64,000 nucleotides of DNA from Xenophilus sp. E41 (GCF_003671765.1 NZ_QPIB01000005.1:66528-130527); one strand, 5' to 3'. Positions 1 to 8,129 are shown, numbered from the stretch's first letter. The notes: generated by a model from the sequence alone, not told the origin. Numbers and translations are program-made.

Positions 1-83
1 CGCAGGGGGTGAGTCGCTGGCACGAAGTCATCGAGCTTGGCGACAGTGAACAAGGATTCCTGAGTGATATCGGCGCCACGCAT
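1..83 (-). mobile_element. Transposase N-terminus, IS5/IS1182-type (runs off left edge)
   Basis: Reading leftward from an ATG at 83, the first 27 codons begin MRGADITQESLF and continue with DDFVPATHPL. This matches the usual N-terminus of a common proteobacterial DDE transposase group annotated as IS5 or IS1182-like, typically MRGxDxxxxxLF...EDFVPxxHPLR. The rest of the gene is outside the window. The GTAAGGTTTACGATA sequence near 112-126 (minus strand) probably lies at the IS terminus. Family assignment is from memory of the N-terminal motif only. Confidence 0.55.
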
Positions 84-370
84 GGAAATCGGGGTTCCCG
101 GCAGATTGGAGCCGATATCGTAAACCTTACACGGCAAAGTCAGACAGGCCGTAGGCGAATTTCAACAAGCTGCTAGCAAGGCGGCACAAGCGAGCGCGAC
201 GATCACTGTGAGTAGCTCCGTCGGAAAAGACGGCCGGCCGGTCGCGAGCTCGCCGAAGAGCACAACCGCAGTGGCGCCACGGATCAGTGGATAGCAGCCA
301 TACCGGATGACAGTCGCAATGAAGGGGGCGCATTGGTGCTCATCTGTTCTGTCCTAAAGCTCTGACTGGA

Positions 371-401
371 TTGGAAAACCTTCTAGCTACGGTAGAGTCA
401 A
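371..401 (-). promoter_or_regulatory. MerR-type promoter with 19-bp spacer, leftward
   Basis: On the minus strand there is a -35 TTGACT (401-396), a 19-bp spacer with the imperfect dyad CTACCGTAGCTAGAAGGTT, then a weak -10 (376-371). Overlong 19-bp spacers spanned by a dyad are the hallmark of promoters activated by MerR-family metal sensors. No intact gene lies downstream: the ATG at 340 opens only a short broken frame before the IS end near 126. Confidence 0.4.
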
Positions 402-445
402 GGGCGTCCGGGAAGACCCTGTGGCAAGTTCGTTGCATCTGCGCC

Positions 446-476
446 TTGACTCTCCAGCCGCTACAGGCTTCAGCAT
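446..476 (+). promoter_or_regulatory. MerR-type promoter for the cation transporter
   Basis: TTGACT at 446-451 is followed by a 19-bp spacer, CTCCAGCCGCTACAGGCTT, and a CAGCAT -10 at 471-476. The overlong spacer carrying an imperfect dyad fits CadR/PbrR/ZntR-type regulation. The transporter start codon is 24 nt after the -10 element, with a GGAAGGAA ribosome-binding site just before it. No MerR gene is visible in the window. Confidence 0.5.
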
Positions 477-500
477 CCATCGATTTGGAAGGAACAATGC

Positions 501-1136
501 ATGGCTGAAAACCACAGAAATCACGAAAACGACGAGTTGGGCCGCCTAGATGCGAGCGATGCGAAGGACCGAAAGATTCTTCTGACTGTGTTGCTGATCA
601 ACCTGACGCAGTCCGCCGCCGGCATTGCCCTTGGCATCTGGGCTGGCTCTACGGCGCTGATGGGCGCCGGGTTGGACAACCTCGCCGATGCGTCGGTCTA
701 TGCGGTTAGCCTGTATGCCGTCGGTCGTGCGGCAACGGTCAAGGTGGGCGCGGCCCGCTTGTCGGGTTTCTTGCTAATCGGCCTGGCCGCGCTGCTGCTG
801 TTGGAAGTCCTACGCCGCTTCGCTGGAGGGGAAGAGCCTGTCGGCCCAGCCATGATGGCCATGGCCGCGCTGAACGCGGCTTTGAACCTAGTGTGCCTCA
901 GACTACTGCGCCGCCATCGCGGGGAAGATGTGAACTTCAAGGCGTCAGCGATCTTTACCAGCAACGACTCCATCGTCAATGGTGCGATTGTGCTGTCCGG
1001 GGTGCTGGTGATGGGGTTCGGGTCGAACATCCCGGATCTGGTGCTGGGCGTCATCGTGGCCGCAATCGCAGCGAATGGGGGGCGGGAAATCCTGCGCGAA
1101 GCATCGGAAACAGCTCGCCGTAAGGCGGGCACATAA
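501..1136 (+). CDS. Small cation transporter, CDF-like
   Basis: A 211-residue inner-membrane protein resembling cation diffusion facilitators, which export divalent metals such as Zn, Cd or Co using proton exchange. A hydrophilic N-terminus of about 25 residues precedes roughly five to six hydrophobic helices. GLDNLADASVYAVSLYAVG (from about residue 57) and TSNDSIVNGAIVLSG (from about 153) correspond to the two paired metal-site helices of CDF proteins. The C-terminal cytoplasmic domain of full-length CzcD/FieF (about 300 residues) is absent, as in the short cation transporters commonly found beside cadR on ICEs. A GGAAGGAA ribosome-binding site precedes the ATG. The metal specificity cannot be read from sequence. 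Confidence 0.75.
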   Translation: MAENHRNHENDELGRLDASDAKDRKILLTVLLINLTQSAAGIALGIWAGSTALMGAGLDNLADASVYAVSLYAVGRAATVKVGAARLSGFLLIGLAALLLLEVLRRFAGGEEPVGPAMMAMAALNAALNLVCLRLLRRHRGEDVNFKASAIFTSNDSIVNGAIVLSGVLVMGFGSNIPDLVLGVIVAAIAANGGREILREASETARRKAGT

Positions 1137-1859
1137 GGCATGTTTTCGCCCAGTTCATCCCGAGGTTTACCTCTGCAAAAGAGGTAGTCCAGCCTTTGGG
1201 CTACGGCCTCGGCTGCAGCCGAGCGTACCATTGGCGATGGCCGCGCGATAGGCGGGCATGCCGTTCTCGACCTCCGTCTGCCGTACAGCAGCGGTGCGCA
1301 AGGTTGAGGGTGCATGTCGTCTCTCCTGTTCGTGTGGCCCAGGCCAATGGCCGGGCCGGGACGTTGATGGGCAGGAGAATGGCGCCGAAGGCCCAACGGC
1401 CTTCGGCTCGGGAGAAAAGAGGAACCACCCGTGGGCTGATTGGCAGGCCCGGTCGTCGCTAGAACCGTCTGCTCATCAAGCAATCACACCCGGCCCATGT
1501 CGTGGCTGGGGCCGGCATCGTCTGGCGCACATCCGCGCACAAAGGGAGCCCGTTTTTGCACCGGCGGGCACCGGCACCGATTACCGCTGACCACGAAGGG
1601 TCTCCCGGTGGCTCGTGCAGCCTGGCAAGCCACCGGGAGACCCTTCGCAGAGGGCGGAAGAAACGCAGATCAACAGAACGCGCGTGGTGCGGCTCGCAGA
1701 GAAGCTACCTTCAGGTCCCGCGGCCGGGGACGGCTGGGCGGGACGCGCACACGGATCAAGAAGGCGTTGCGCGCTGGGCGTCCCGCAGGGCATGCGGCGG
1801 AGTGCGGGACAGGGGCCACGCCGCCGAAGGCGGGCACGGCTCACGGGGAACGGGGGCGG
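1137..1859. other. 723-bp stretch without a convincing gene
   Basis: It lies between the cation transporter and topB, is very GC-rich, and contains only open frames with no family resemblance. The one clear structure is the hairpin at 1594-1647. A minus-strand frame near 1300-1170 reads like a worn coding remnant but could not be assigned. Confidence 0.5.
1594..1647. repeat. Perfect 20-bp inverted repeat, 14-nt loop
   Basis: CGAAGGGTCTCCCGGTGGCT at 1594-1613 is exactly reverse-complemented at 1628-1647, separated by 14 nt. It has no T-run on either side, so it is not a standard intrinsic terminator. It lies about 210 bp past the stop of the leftward topB gene. It could be a transcript-end structure, a recombination relic or part of a small RNA. 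Confidence 0.6.
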
Positions 1860-3890
1860 TCAGGAGCCTTTGCGGCCGCTACGGCGCGGGCGCGAGGCGC
1901 CGCGCTTGGAGCTGCCGGATTCGACTGGCAGCGTGCCTTTGCAGTCCGGGTAGCGGCTGCACGACCAGAACGGGCCGCTCTTGCCGCTGCGCTGGCGCGT
2001 GGGTGCGCCGCACTGCGGGCATGCCGGCCCTTGGGGAACCTTGATGGACAGGGAGGCGCTGCCGTACTGCGCAATCAACTGCGAAATCCACGCGGCCTGC
2101 TTGCCGATGAACACGTCCAGGGTGAGCTGTCCGGCCTCGATCATGTCGAGCGCCTGTTCCCAGACGGCGGTGGTGCCAGGGTCGGCAATCGCCGCAGGCA
2201 CGGCATCGATCAAAGTGAAAGCCGCATCCGAGGCGCGGATGGCGCGCCCCTTCTTCACGAGGTAGCCGCGAGCGATCAGGCCGCCGATGATGTTGGCCCG
2301 CGTCGCTTCGGTGCCGATGCCAACCGTATCCTTGAGCTTCTGCTTCAGGCGGGGATCGGACACCAGCTTGGCGACGCCTTTCATGGACTTGACCAACTCG
2401 CCTTGCGTGTACGGTTTGGGCGGCAGCGTCTTGAGTGCCTTGAGATCGACGTCGGCCACCTGGCATGCCAGGCCCTCATACAGTTTCGGCAGCGCGGGCA
2501 GCACCTGGGCGCGGACCGCAGTATCGCCCTCGCCATCACCGTCTTCGGCCTGCGGCTCGGCGAGCACCTGGCGCCAACCCGGGATGACAACCTGCTTGCC
2601 CGTGGCCGCCAGGTTCTGCCCCCCGCACGAAAACTTGGCCACAGTGCGGTCGAACTCGTGGTGAGGGAGGAACTGCGCCAGGTAATGCGACCGGATGAGC
2701 CTGTACACGGCCAGTTCCTTCTCGCTCATGGCGGAGAGCTTCGCCGGTTCGAGCGTCGGGATGATGCCGTGGTGCGCCGTGACCTTGCCATCGTTCCAGG
2801 CGCGCGAGCGCTGCGAGCGGTCGAGCTGGCCCATGATCGAGCGCAGCGAGGGATCGGTCTTGAGCAGGCTGTCGAGAACGGTGGGCACTTCGGCAAACAT
2901 GCTCTCGGGCAGGTAGCCTGAATCGGAACGCGGGTACGTAGTGGCCTTGTGGGTCTCGTACAGGGACTGGGCGATCTCCAGGGTTTCTTGAACATCCAGC
3001 CCAAGCTGTTTGGAACAGACCTCCTGCAAGGTGCCCAGGTCGAACAGCAGCGGCGGGCCTTCACGCATGTGTTCGGTCTCGACAAACACCACCTGAGCGC
3101 TACCCGCAGCGCGGATCTGTTGCGCGGCTTGCTGGGCAACCGGCTGTTGCAGGCAGCGGCCAGCGTCGTCGGTGCAGCCATCGGGCGGAACCCACTGCGC
3201 GCTGAAAGCCTGTCCACCCGCAGACAGGGACACGTCGATGGCCCAGAACGGCACCGACTTGAAGGCCGCGATCTCGCGGTCGCGGTCCACGACGAGCTTC
3301 AGGGTCGGCGTCTGCACGCGCCCGACGGACAGCACGCCGTCGTAGCCGGCCTGACGCCCGAGCACCGTGAACAACCGGCTGAGGTTCATGCCCACGAGCC
3401 AGTCGGCGCGTGAGCGCGCAAGCGCCGAGTAGTACATCGGCAGCGTGTCGGATGAGGGCCGCAACTTGCCGAGCGCGGTGCGGATCGACGCATCGTTGAG
3501 CGCCGACAACCACAGCCGTTCGATGGGGCCGCGGTAACCGCACAGGTCGATGATCTCGCGGGCGATCAGCTCTCCCTCGCGGTCGGCATCGGTGGCGATG
3601 ACCAAATGGGTCGCCTTCGCCAGAAGCGCTTTGACGACCTTGAATTGCGTGGCGGTCTTCGGTTTGACCTCGACCCGCCACTGCTGGGGAACGATGGGCA
3701 ACTGCTCCAGCGACCAGCGCTTGAGCGCCGCGTCATAGACCTCGGGAGCTGCTGCTTCTACGAGATGGCCAATGCACCAGGTGACGGTGACGCCGGAGCC
3801 GCTGAGACAGCCTTCACCGCGCTGCGTCGCGCCGAGAATCCGGCCAATGTCTTTGCCCTGGGAGGGCTTCTCGCACAAGAACAGCCGCAT
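1860..3890 (-). CDS. topB: DNA topoisomerase III, ICE type
   Basis: A type IA topoisomerase of 676 residues from the MRLFLCEKPSQ start; a start 21 nt further upstream is also open. It decatenates single-stranded intermediates during ICE replication or transfer. The N-terminal Toprim domain starts at EKPSQGKDIGRILG and carries the acidic motif TDADREGELIAREII (about residue 105). The catalytic tyrosine lies in TTYPRSDSGYLP (about residue 310), and a C-terminal zinc ribbon (CPQCG...CSRYPDC) is present. It is the last gene of the minus-strand maintenance module, as in clc/PFGI-1-type ICEs. A long antisense frame over it is a codon-bias shadow. Confidence 0.93.
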   Translation of the reverse strand: MRLFLCEKPSQGKDIGRILGATQRGEGCLSGSGVTVTWCIGHLVEAAAPEVYDAALKRWSLEQLPIVPQQWRVEVKPKTATQFKVVKALLAKATHLVIATDADREGELIAREIIDLCGYRGPIERLWLSALNDASIRTALGKLRPSSDTLPMYYSALARSRADWLVGMNLSRLFTVLGRQAGYDGVLSVGRVQTPTLKLVVDRDREIAAFKSVPFWAIDVSLSAGGQAFSAQWVPPDGCTDDAGRCLQQPVAQQAAQQIRAAGSAQVVFVETEHMREGPPLLFDLGTLQEVCSKQLGLDVQETLEIAQSLYETHKATTYPRSDSGYLPESMFAEVPTVLDSLLKTDPSLRSIMGQLDRSQRSRAWNDGKVTAHHGIIPTLEPAKLSAMSEKELAVYRLIRSHYLAQFLPHHEFDRTVAKFSCGGQNLAATGKQVVIPGWRQVLAEPQAEDGDGEGDTAVRAQVLPALPKLYEGLACQVADVDLKALKTLPPKPYTQGELVKSMKGVAKLVSDPRLKQKLKDTVGIGTEATRANIIGGLIARGYLVKKGRAIRASDAAFTLIDAVPAAIADPGTTAVWEQALDMIEAGQLTLDVFIGKQAAWISQLIAQYGSASLSIKVPQGPACPQCGAPTRQRSGKSGPFWSCSRYPDCKGTLPVESGSSKRGASRPRRSGRKGS

Positions 3891-4095
3891 GTCAGTCCAT
3901 CCGATTTCCATGGTTCATTGAGTTGCGGGAATCGAGGATGCCGAACACCACCAAGGGCAGCAGCAAACAAGCCGCATGCGGTGGCGACCACTTTTACGGG
4001 ATGGGATGGCGGGGACGGGAGTGGCGTTCGGCCGGGGATGTGCGGGCCGGGAGCCGCGATTTTTTGGAGCGCACGGACGCCGGTGGACGTTGATG

Positions 4096-4118
4096 GAGCT
4101 ATCCCCTGGGGATAGCTC
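4096..4118. repeat. 23-bp palindrome, copy 1 of CTATCCCC-N-GGGGATAG
   Basis: A perfect palindrome with 11-bp arms (GAGCTATCCCC) around a central T at 4107, located between the SSB-like gene and topB. The core CTATCCCC-N-GGGGATAG recurs at 6109-6125 and 6240-6256. See findings. Confidence 0.8.
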
Positions 4119-4164
4119 GCGAGGGCATGGGGGCGACGGACGACTGCCACCGCCCCATGCCGGA

Positions 4165-4617
4165 TCACTTCCTGCGCTTCGGCTCCTTCGGCGCGGTCGG
4201 TTCCTGGGCGGCCGGGGGTTTCGGCTGCGCATCCTGCGCGGCCTCTTGCTGCCTGGGGCTGAGGGCTACGGACTCGATGCGGAACGGCAGGATGCCGACG
4301 CTGCGCGCGTTGATCTGCCAGGTCTCGCGCGGCTGATCCTCGTTGTCCGTCCAAGGTTCGCGCTCCATCCGGCCGACGACCAGCACGCGCATGCCCTTCT
4401 GGTAGAGGTCCTTCCAGTGCGCGGCGTCGCGGTGCCAGATTTCCACCGGCGCCCAGAAGCCGCCGCGATCCTCGAAGGTGCCATCCTTCTTGGGAATGGG
4501 GTTGTCGAAATAGACGTTCAGGCGCAGAAGGCGGCTGGGCTCGTCGTTGCCGTTGGGGAACTCCCGGTACTCGGGGGGCGAGCCGATGTTGCCCTCGCCA
4601 GAAAAATGCGTACTCAT
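4165..4617 (-). CDS. Single-stranded DNA-binding protein-like, ICE
   Basis: 150 residues from MSTHFSGEGNIG; the longer upstream open frame has no family resemblance. The OB-fold-like core includes LRLNVYFDNPIPKKDG, FWAPVEIWHRDAAHW, MRVLVVGRMEREPW and WQINARSVGILPFRIES, matching SSB strands. The proline- and lysine-rich tail (PPAAQEPTAPKEPKRRK) replaces the acidic tip of the housekeeping SSB, so it probably does not recruit the host SSB interactome in the usual way. It sits in the clc/PFGI-1 ICE module beside DUF3158 and topB and probably coats transferred or replicating single strands. Confidence 0.85.
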   Translation of the reverse strand: MSTHFSGEGNIGSPPEYREFPNGNDEPSRLLRLNVYFDNPIPKKDGTFEDRGGFWAPVEIWHRDAAHWKDLYQKGMRVLVVGRMEREPWTDNEDQPRETWQINARSVGILPFRIESVALSPRQQEAAQDAQPKPPAAQEPTAPKEPKRRK

Positions 4618-4690
4618 GTTGCAATCTCCGTGGTGGTTGAAATACCCGCACCTGGTCGGTGACGAGCGCGTGCTGGGTTGCCCGGCGCGA

Positions 4691-5218
4691 TCACTGATCG
4701 CGCAGTGCGGGTGGGATGGACTTGAGCCGACGCAGGTAAGCGTCTTCCGCCTCGGTGGCCTTGCTGGCACACTCCTGGGCCAGCCTGCCCAAGGTGTGCA
4801 ACAGGCTGATCTGCATGTTCAGCGTGATGCGCTGCAGCTCGATGGCGTGCAAGTCGGCCAGCAGGTTGACCGGCGTGCTGGTACTCGCCATCAGCTCCTG
4901 CCACAGTGCCACGCCCATGGCCGAGCGGTCGTGCTTGCGCCAGCGAAGAAACGCCGTGCCTGCGCCAGTTGTCTGCTGGGCCAGTTCGATGGGGAGCAGG
5001 TGGAAGGGATGCCCGAGGGCTTGTTGCAGCACCTGTCGCTGCGCCAAGCCAATCAACTCGTCGCGCATGGCGAAGCACTGGCTGGCCCAGGCCTCCAAGT
5101 CCCCTTTACCCTTAAAGGGCTTTAAAAGGCCTTTTTGAGAGGCTGCGTGTTCCAACTGCATGAAGGCTGTCTGTTGCAGAGGGCGGAAGTAGCGGGTGTC
5201 GCGGTTTGGGTCGCTCAT
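4691..5218 (-). CDS. DUF3158 family ICE protein
   Basis: 175 residues, predicted soluble and largely helical, of unknown function. It is recognised as the DUF3158 protein that sits between the TIGR03761 gene and the SSB-like gene in clc/PFGI-1-type ICEs. Features visible are a basic Gln-rich N-terminal half (GKGDLEAWASQCFAMRDEL) and two long amphipathic helices in the C-terminal half. Its start codon overlaps the stop of the upstream gene by 4 nt (ATGA), implying translational coupling and a shared job in element maintenance. Confidence 0.8.
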   Translation of the reverse strand: MSDPNRDTRYFRPLQQTAFMQLEHAASQKGLLKPFKGKGDLEAWASQCFAMRDELIGLAQRQVLQQALGHPFHLLPIELAQQTTGAGTAFLRWRKHDRSAMGVALWQELMASTSTPVNLLADLHAIELQRITLNMQISLLHTLGRLAQECASKATEAEDAYLRRLKSIPPALRDQ

Positions 5219-5988
5219 GCCTGCGCGTCCTCGCCGGCCGTCGCTTCGGGGGCGGCGGCCTCGTCGCTGGGCGATGCGGCTGCGGCAGGACCGTCACCGC
5301 GCTGCTGCAGGCCACGGCGCATGATGGGCGGCGCGAACTTCGAGCGGCGCGTGCCCTCCAGCACGTCCGGCGGCATCTCGCCGAACTTTTCCAACGCCGC
5401 CCGCGCTGCGGCATTCTTGGCGGCGAAGTCGTCGCGGGTGCAGCCCGAGTAGCGGTACTGCTGGGCCAGCGAGAACAGGCTGCGCAGTGCATGCGCGCCT
5501 TCGTTGAGCCAGCGTTCGAGCGTCGAGCGATCGATCAGCGCGGTGTGGTGCGCGAGGATCAGCTTGCGGGCGATATCGTCGTAGTCGGCGAGCAGGTACA
5601 CGGCGGCAAAGCCGAGCTGCGCATTGACGAACAGCGGCAGCTTGACCGGCTGGACGTTGAGGTTTTCGCCCAGGGTGAGTGCCGGCGGCACGCTCGCCAG
5701 GGCCTGGTCCACCTGTTCGCGCAGCGATTGCAGCGTGGCCTTGGTCTGGTCGAGCTTGTCCTCGATGCGGAGCATCCAGAAGTCGCTGTACGGGTCGTCC
5801 TGCTCCGAGCCGCGCCGCATCTTGTTCATCTGGGCGATGTAGCCGTTCAGGCCGACGATGCCCGGTCGCCCTTCGGCGGCGGCGCGGCCGTGCCAGATGC
5901 GCGAGGCGTGGTGCGTGTGCAGCGTCAGCGACATCGCGCTGCGCAAGGAGCCGAGATTCAGTTGCAGGGGTTCGTTGGTGGTTGCCAT
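5215..5988 (-). CDS. TIGR03761 (PFL_4669) family ICE protein
   Basis: 257 residues. The order and sequence (SLTLHTHHASRIWHGR, GLNGYIAQMNKMRRG, DPYSDFWMLRIEDKL) match the integrating conjugative element protein family first seen in the Pseudomonas fluorescens genomic island. The function is unknown. The C-terminal 40 residues are Ala/Pro-rich and probably disordered. It follows a 315-bp intergenic region containing two copies of the CTATCCCC palindrome, so it probably begins a transcription unit with DUF3158 and the SSB-like gene. Confidence 0.85.
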   Translation of the reverse strand: MATTNEPLQLNLGSLRSAMSLTLHTHHASRIWHGRAAAEGRPGIVGLNGYIAQMNKMRRGSEQDDPYSDFWMLRIEDKLDQTKATLQSLREQVDQALASVPPALTLGENLNVQPVKLPLFVNAQLGFAAVYLLADYDDIARKLILAHHTALIDRSTLERWLNEGAHALRSLFSLAQQYRYSGCTRDDFAAKNAAARAALEKFGEMPPDVLEGTRRSKFAPPIMRRGLQQRGDGPAAAASPSDEAAAPEATAGEDAQA

Positions 5989-6108
5989 GGTGTCCGCTCG
6001 TTGTTGGAAAAGAGCGGACAGCTTCGGCAGGTAGCGGAAGGCAGTCAGTCAACAAACCGAAACCCGCCCGTCCCCGGTTCACGGCGCGGTGGGTGCATGC
6101 GTCGCGAT

Positions 6109-6125
6109 CTATCCCCTGGGGATAG
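6109..6125. repeat. CTATCCCC-T-GGGGATAG palindrome, copy 2
   Basis: A 17-bp perfect palindrome about 120 bp upstream of the TIGR03761 gene start (5988, minus strand), with the same core as copy 1. Confidence 0.8.
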
Positions 6126-6239
6126 CGCCATGGAGCGCCAAGGAACGCTGCACACCCGGATCAGCGCGAACAAGGCCGATCCCGCTGCAGGCGATCGAGG
6201 CCTGGCGTGCAGCGGTTCGACGTGTAGCCGTCAGTGGAA

Positions 6240-6256
6240 CTATCCCCAGGGGATAG
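6240..6256. repeat. CTATCCCC-A-GGGGATAG palindrome, copy 3
   Basis: A 17-bp perfect palindrome, inverted relative to copies 1 and 2 (central A), 48 bp past the stop of the STY4528-type gene. With copy 2 it brackets a 114-bp segment that has no gene. Confidence 0.8.
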
Positions 6257-6303
6257 CTCTACTGGAAGCCACCGGCATCCACTTCACCACCTTGCAGGCC
6301 CGC

Positions 6304-7566
6304 TCACTTGCTGGCGAGCAGGTTGCGCAGCCGCTCGATGTGCTGCCTGGCGACTTCTGGCGGCACAGGCTTGCCCTGCGGCTGGGATGGTGGCGGTGCT
6401 GGTGGTGGCGGCCGCTCGTTCGGCGCAACGGGCGCCGATGGCGCGTCCTTCTTGGCCCAGGCGTTGAACTCGCCATGGATGGCCCGCTGGATGATGCCGA
6501 ACAGATACCCTGCAGGATTGCGGATGCCATGGTTGCTGCATCGTGCAGCCCATTCGTCCAGCACGGCCTGCCTCAGCGCAGCATCGACCTGCTGTAGTGC
6601 CACCCTCGCACCTGTCTGCTGCTCTGCCTTCAGTTCCGCGAAGCGTTTGGGCCATTGCAGGTCGCCCAGCGCGCGCGCATGCGCTTGTGCCTGCGCGGTA
6701 GTACGTACTTCATTAATACGACTACTACGTACTGTACGGGCCTGCTTCGGATTCCGAAGAGAGGCGTCTGGCGCGGGTTTCGACCCTGCTTCGGATTCCG
6801 AAGTGGGATCGTCAGGATTCCGAAGAAGGCTCGTCGCCCCTTCTTCGGATTCGTGCGTGGCGTCCTCCTGTGGATAACTTTCGTGCGCCCCGACGCCCTG
6901 GCTGGCGAGGCGTTCGGCCAGGACTTGCAGCCTCGATGGCAGGGTGCGCCCGGCCAGCATCGGGTCTTCGCCGATTTCCTTGAGGGTGTGCAGGCCTACG
7001 ATCTGCACGGCTTTGGCCGAATGGCCGAGCGCTTGGCTGACGAGTTGCAGGTAGTCCGGGTCGAGCTGCATCGCTTCAAAGGGGGTCAGCGGCTCGTCGT
7101 GCAGGACATAGAGGTTGCCGAGGATGCGGCCGGTCTTGGCGTCGCGCCGTCGCCGCACCAGGCTCAGCCATCGAGTCAGCCGCAGCAGCGTCAGTGCTCG
7201 CGCCACGGTTTCGTGCGAGGCTTGCCCGGCGCAGGGCATCGACGCCAGCCAGGGCCGAAGCTGTTCATACGTCGGGAACGCCGTCACGCCATCGTCGTTG
7301 AGCATCAGCCGGAAGACCTGCCAGGCATTGCGCTCCAGCGGCGTCAGGCGGCGGTCGAGGAACAGCCGTCGCGGTACGGTCTCGTGCCGGTTGCCGCTGA
7401 ACAGGAAGGCATCGCCAGACGCCGGACCAGTGGGCATCGCGACAGGTGTAGGTGTGGGCGGGGGCGCGTCGGCGTTGGGCTTGGGCACAAGGTCTTTCAG
7501 CGCAGCGTCGAACAGGTCTGCGAGTGCGATGGGGCCACGACGTGGTGCGGTGTCGTCCACGGCCAT
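6304..7566 (-). CDS. STY4528-family pathogenicity-island replication protein
   Basis: 420 residues from MAVDDTAPRRG. The N-terminal half is a winged-helix-like region (RRLFLDRRLTPLERNAWQVF, FPTYEQLRPWL, HETVARALTLLRLTRWL, LGNLYVLHDEPL) resembling DnaD- or RepA-type initiators. A long low-complexity linker (about residues 220-280) separates it from a C-terminal helical domain (LDEWAARCSNHGIRNPAGYLFGIIQRA). Families of this type are annotated as ICE or island replication proteins. The linker-coding DNA carries an origin-like array (see 6700-6877), an arrangement like lambda O. It is followed by DUF2857 and ParB genes upstream in the same operon. Confidence 0.8.
   Translation of the reverse strand: MAVDDTAPRRGPIALADLFDAALKDLVPKPNADAPPPTPTPVAMPTGPASGDAFLFSGNRHETVPRRLFLDRRLTPLERNAWQVFRLMLNDDGVTAFPTYEQLRPWLASMPCAGQASHETVARALTLLRLTRWLSLVRRRRDAKTGRILGNLYVLHDEPLTPFEAMQLDPDYLQLVSQALGHSAKAVQIVGLHTLKEIGEDPMLAGRTLPSRLQVLAERLASQGVGAHESYPQEDATHESEEGATSLLRNPDDPTSESEAGSKPAPDASLRNPKQARTVRSSRINEVRTTAQAQAHARALGDLQWPKRFAELKAEQQTGARVALQQVDAALRQAVLDEWAARCSNHGIRNPAGYLFGIIQRAIHGEFNAWAKKDAPSAPVAPNERPPPPAPPPSQPQGKPVPPEVARQHIERLRNLLASK
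6700..6877. other. Candidate internal replication origin
   Basis: Four iteron-like elements lie within the replication gene. Two are perfect 15-bp palindromes CTTCGGATTCCGAAG (6745-6759 and 6789-6803), and two are partial copies (6815-6825 and 6843-6853). Aligned starts are 44, 22 and 32 bp apart, close to whole helical turns. To one side is an AT-rich dyad (AGTACGTA at 6700-6707, TACGTACT at 6726-6733). To the other is a perfect DnaA box, TTATCCACA on the minus strand, at 6869-6877. Origin function is inferred. Confidence 0.5.
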
Positions 7567-7568
7567 GG

Positions 7569-8129
7569 TTAACCCAATCCTTGATCGACCCAGCTCTTGA
7601 TCGAAGCCCAGACCACCGACAGAGGCAGCGACATGCCTTCGGCGAGGTCCATGGCGGCATCGAGGATGGAGGTTTCGTCTTCGAGATCGACGTTCCTGCT
7701 GCTGGTCACGGCCTTCCATTGCCGCCACAGCTCCGTGTCCTGCTTCTCGTCCAGCACGGGATGGCGACCCTTGCGCTTGGGCAGGCCGAGGATTTCGCGG
7801 CGAAGCGCCACTTCCTGGTGGGTCAGGCCGTAGAAGCGGCTGACCATTTCGGTGCTCGCGCCGAGGCGCAGCATGCGATCGACCGTGGCGATCTCCTTCT
7901 CCACATCCTGCGCCTGCCTGAGCAGACGCCGGAGCACTTCGCGGTTGACCGTCACCGAGCACCACGAGACGTTGGCGTTGGCCAGCACGCTGATCAGCGC
8001 GGGATGCTTGAGGGCGTCCAGCTCTTCCTCGCCAAACCCCATCAGCTTGCAGCGGCGCAGTTGCCCATTGCGCAGGTCATAGAGGGCCTGGGCGATGACG
8101 GCCTGGTTGAGTGGGTGTGGTGCGGACAT
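7569..8129 (-). CDS. DUF2857 family ICE protein
   Basis: 186 residues, soluble. It is recognised as the DUF2857/STY4526-type protein that sits between ParB and the STY4528 replication protein in clc/PFGI-1-type ICEs. RMLRLGASTEMVSRFYGLTHQEVALRREILGL (from about residue 85) looks like a helix-turn-helix preceded by a helix, so it may bind DNA. It ends 3 nt before the start of the replication gene and begins 15 nt after the ParB stop, all in one operon. No biochemical function is established. Confidence 0.75.
   Translation of the reverse strand: MSAPHPLNQAVIAQALYDLRNGQLRRCKLMGFGEEELDALKHPALISVLANANVSWCSVTVNREVLRRLLRQAQDVEKEIATVDRMLRLGASTEMVSRFYGLTHQEVALRREILGLPKRKGRHPVLDEKQDTELWRQWKAVTSSRNVDLEDETSILDAAMDLAEGMSLPLSVVWASIKSWVDQGLG

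Noticed and set aside
171-300. Possible remnant of an EamA/DMT-type transporter C-terminus on the minus strand
   Set aside because: One frame reads like membrane-protein sequence (VVLFGELATGRPSF) but is short, out of frame with the nearby ATG and cannot be assigned.
1440-2921. Long open frame antisense to topB
   Set aside because: It mirrors topB codon bias on the opposite strand, starts in non-coding sequence and has no family resemblance.
6745-6853. Repeats in the STY4528 gene as simple Glu-Ser codon repetition
   Set aside because: The repeated units are palindromic at the DNA level, keep helical spacing, lie in different codon contexts and adjoin a DnaA box, so protein-level repetition alone does not explain them.
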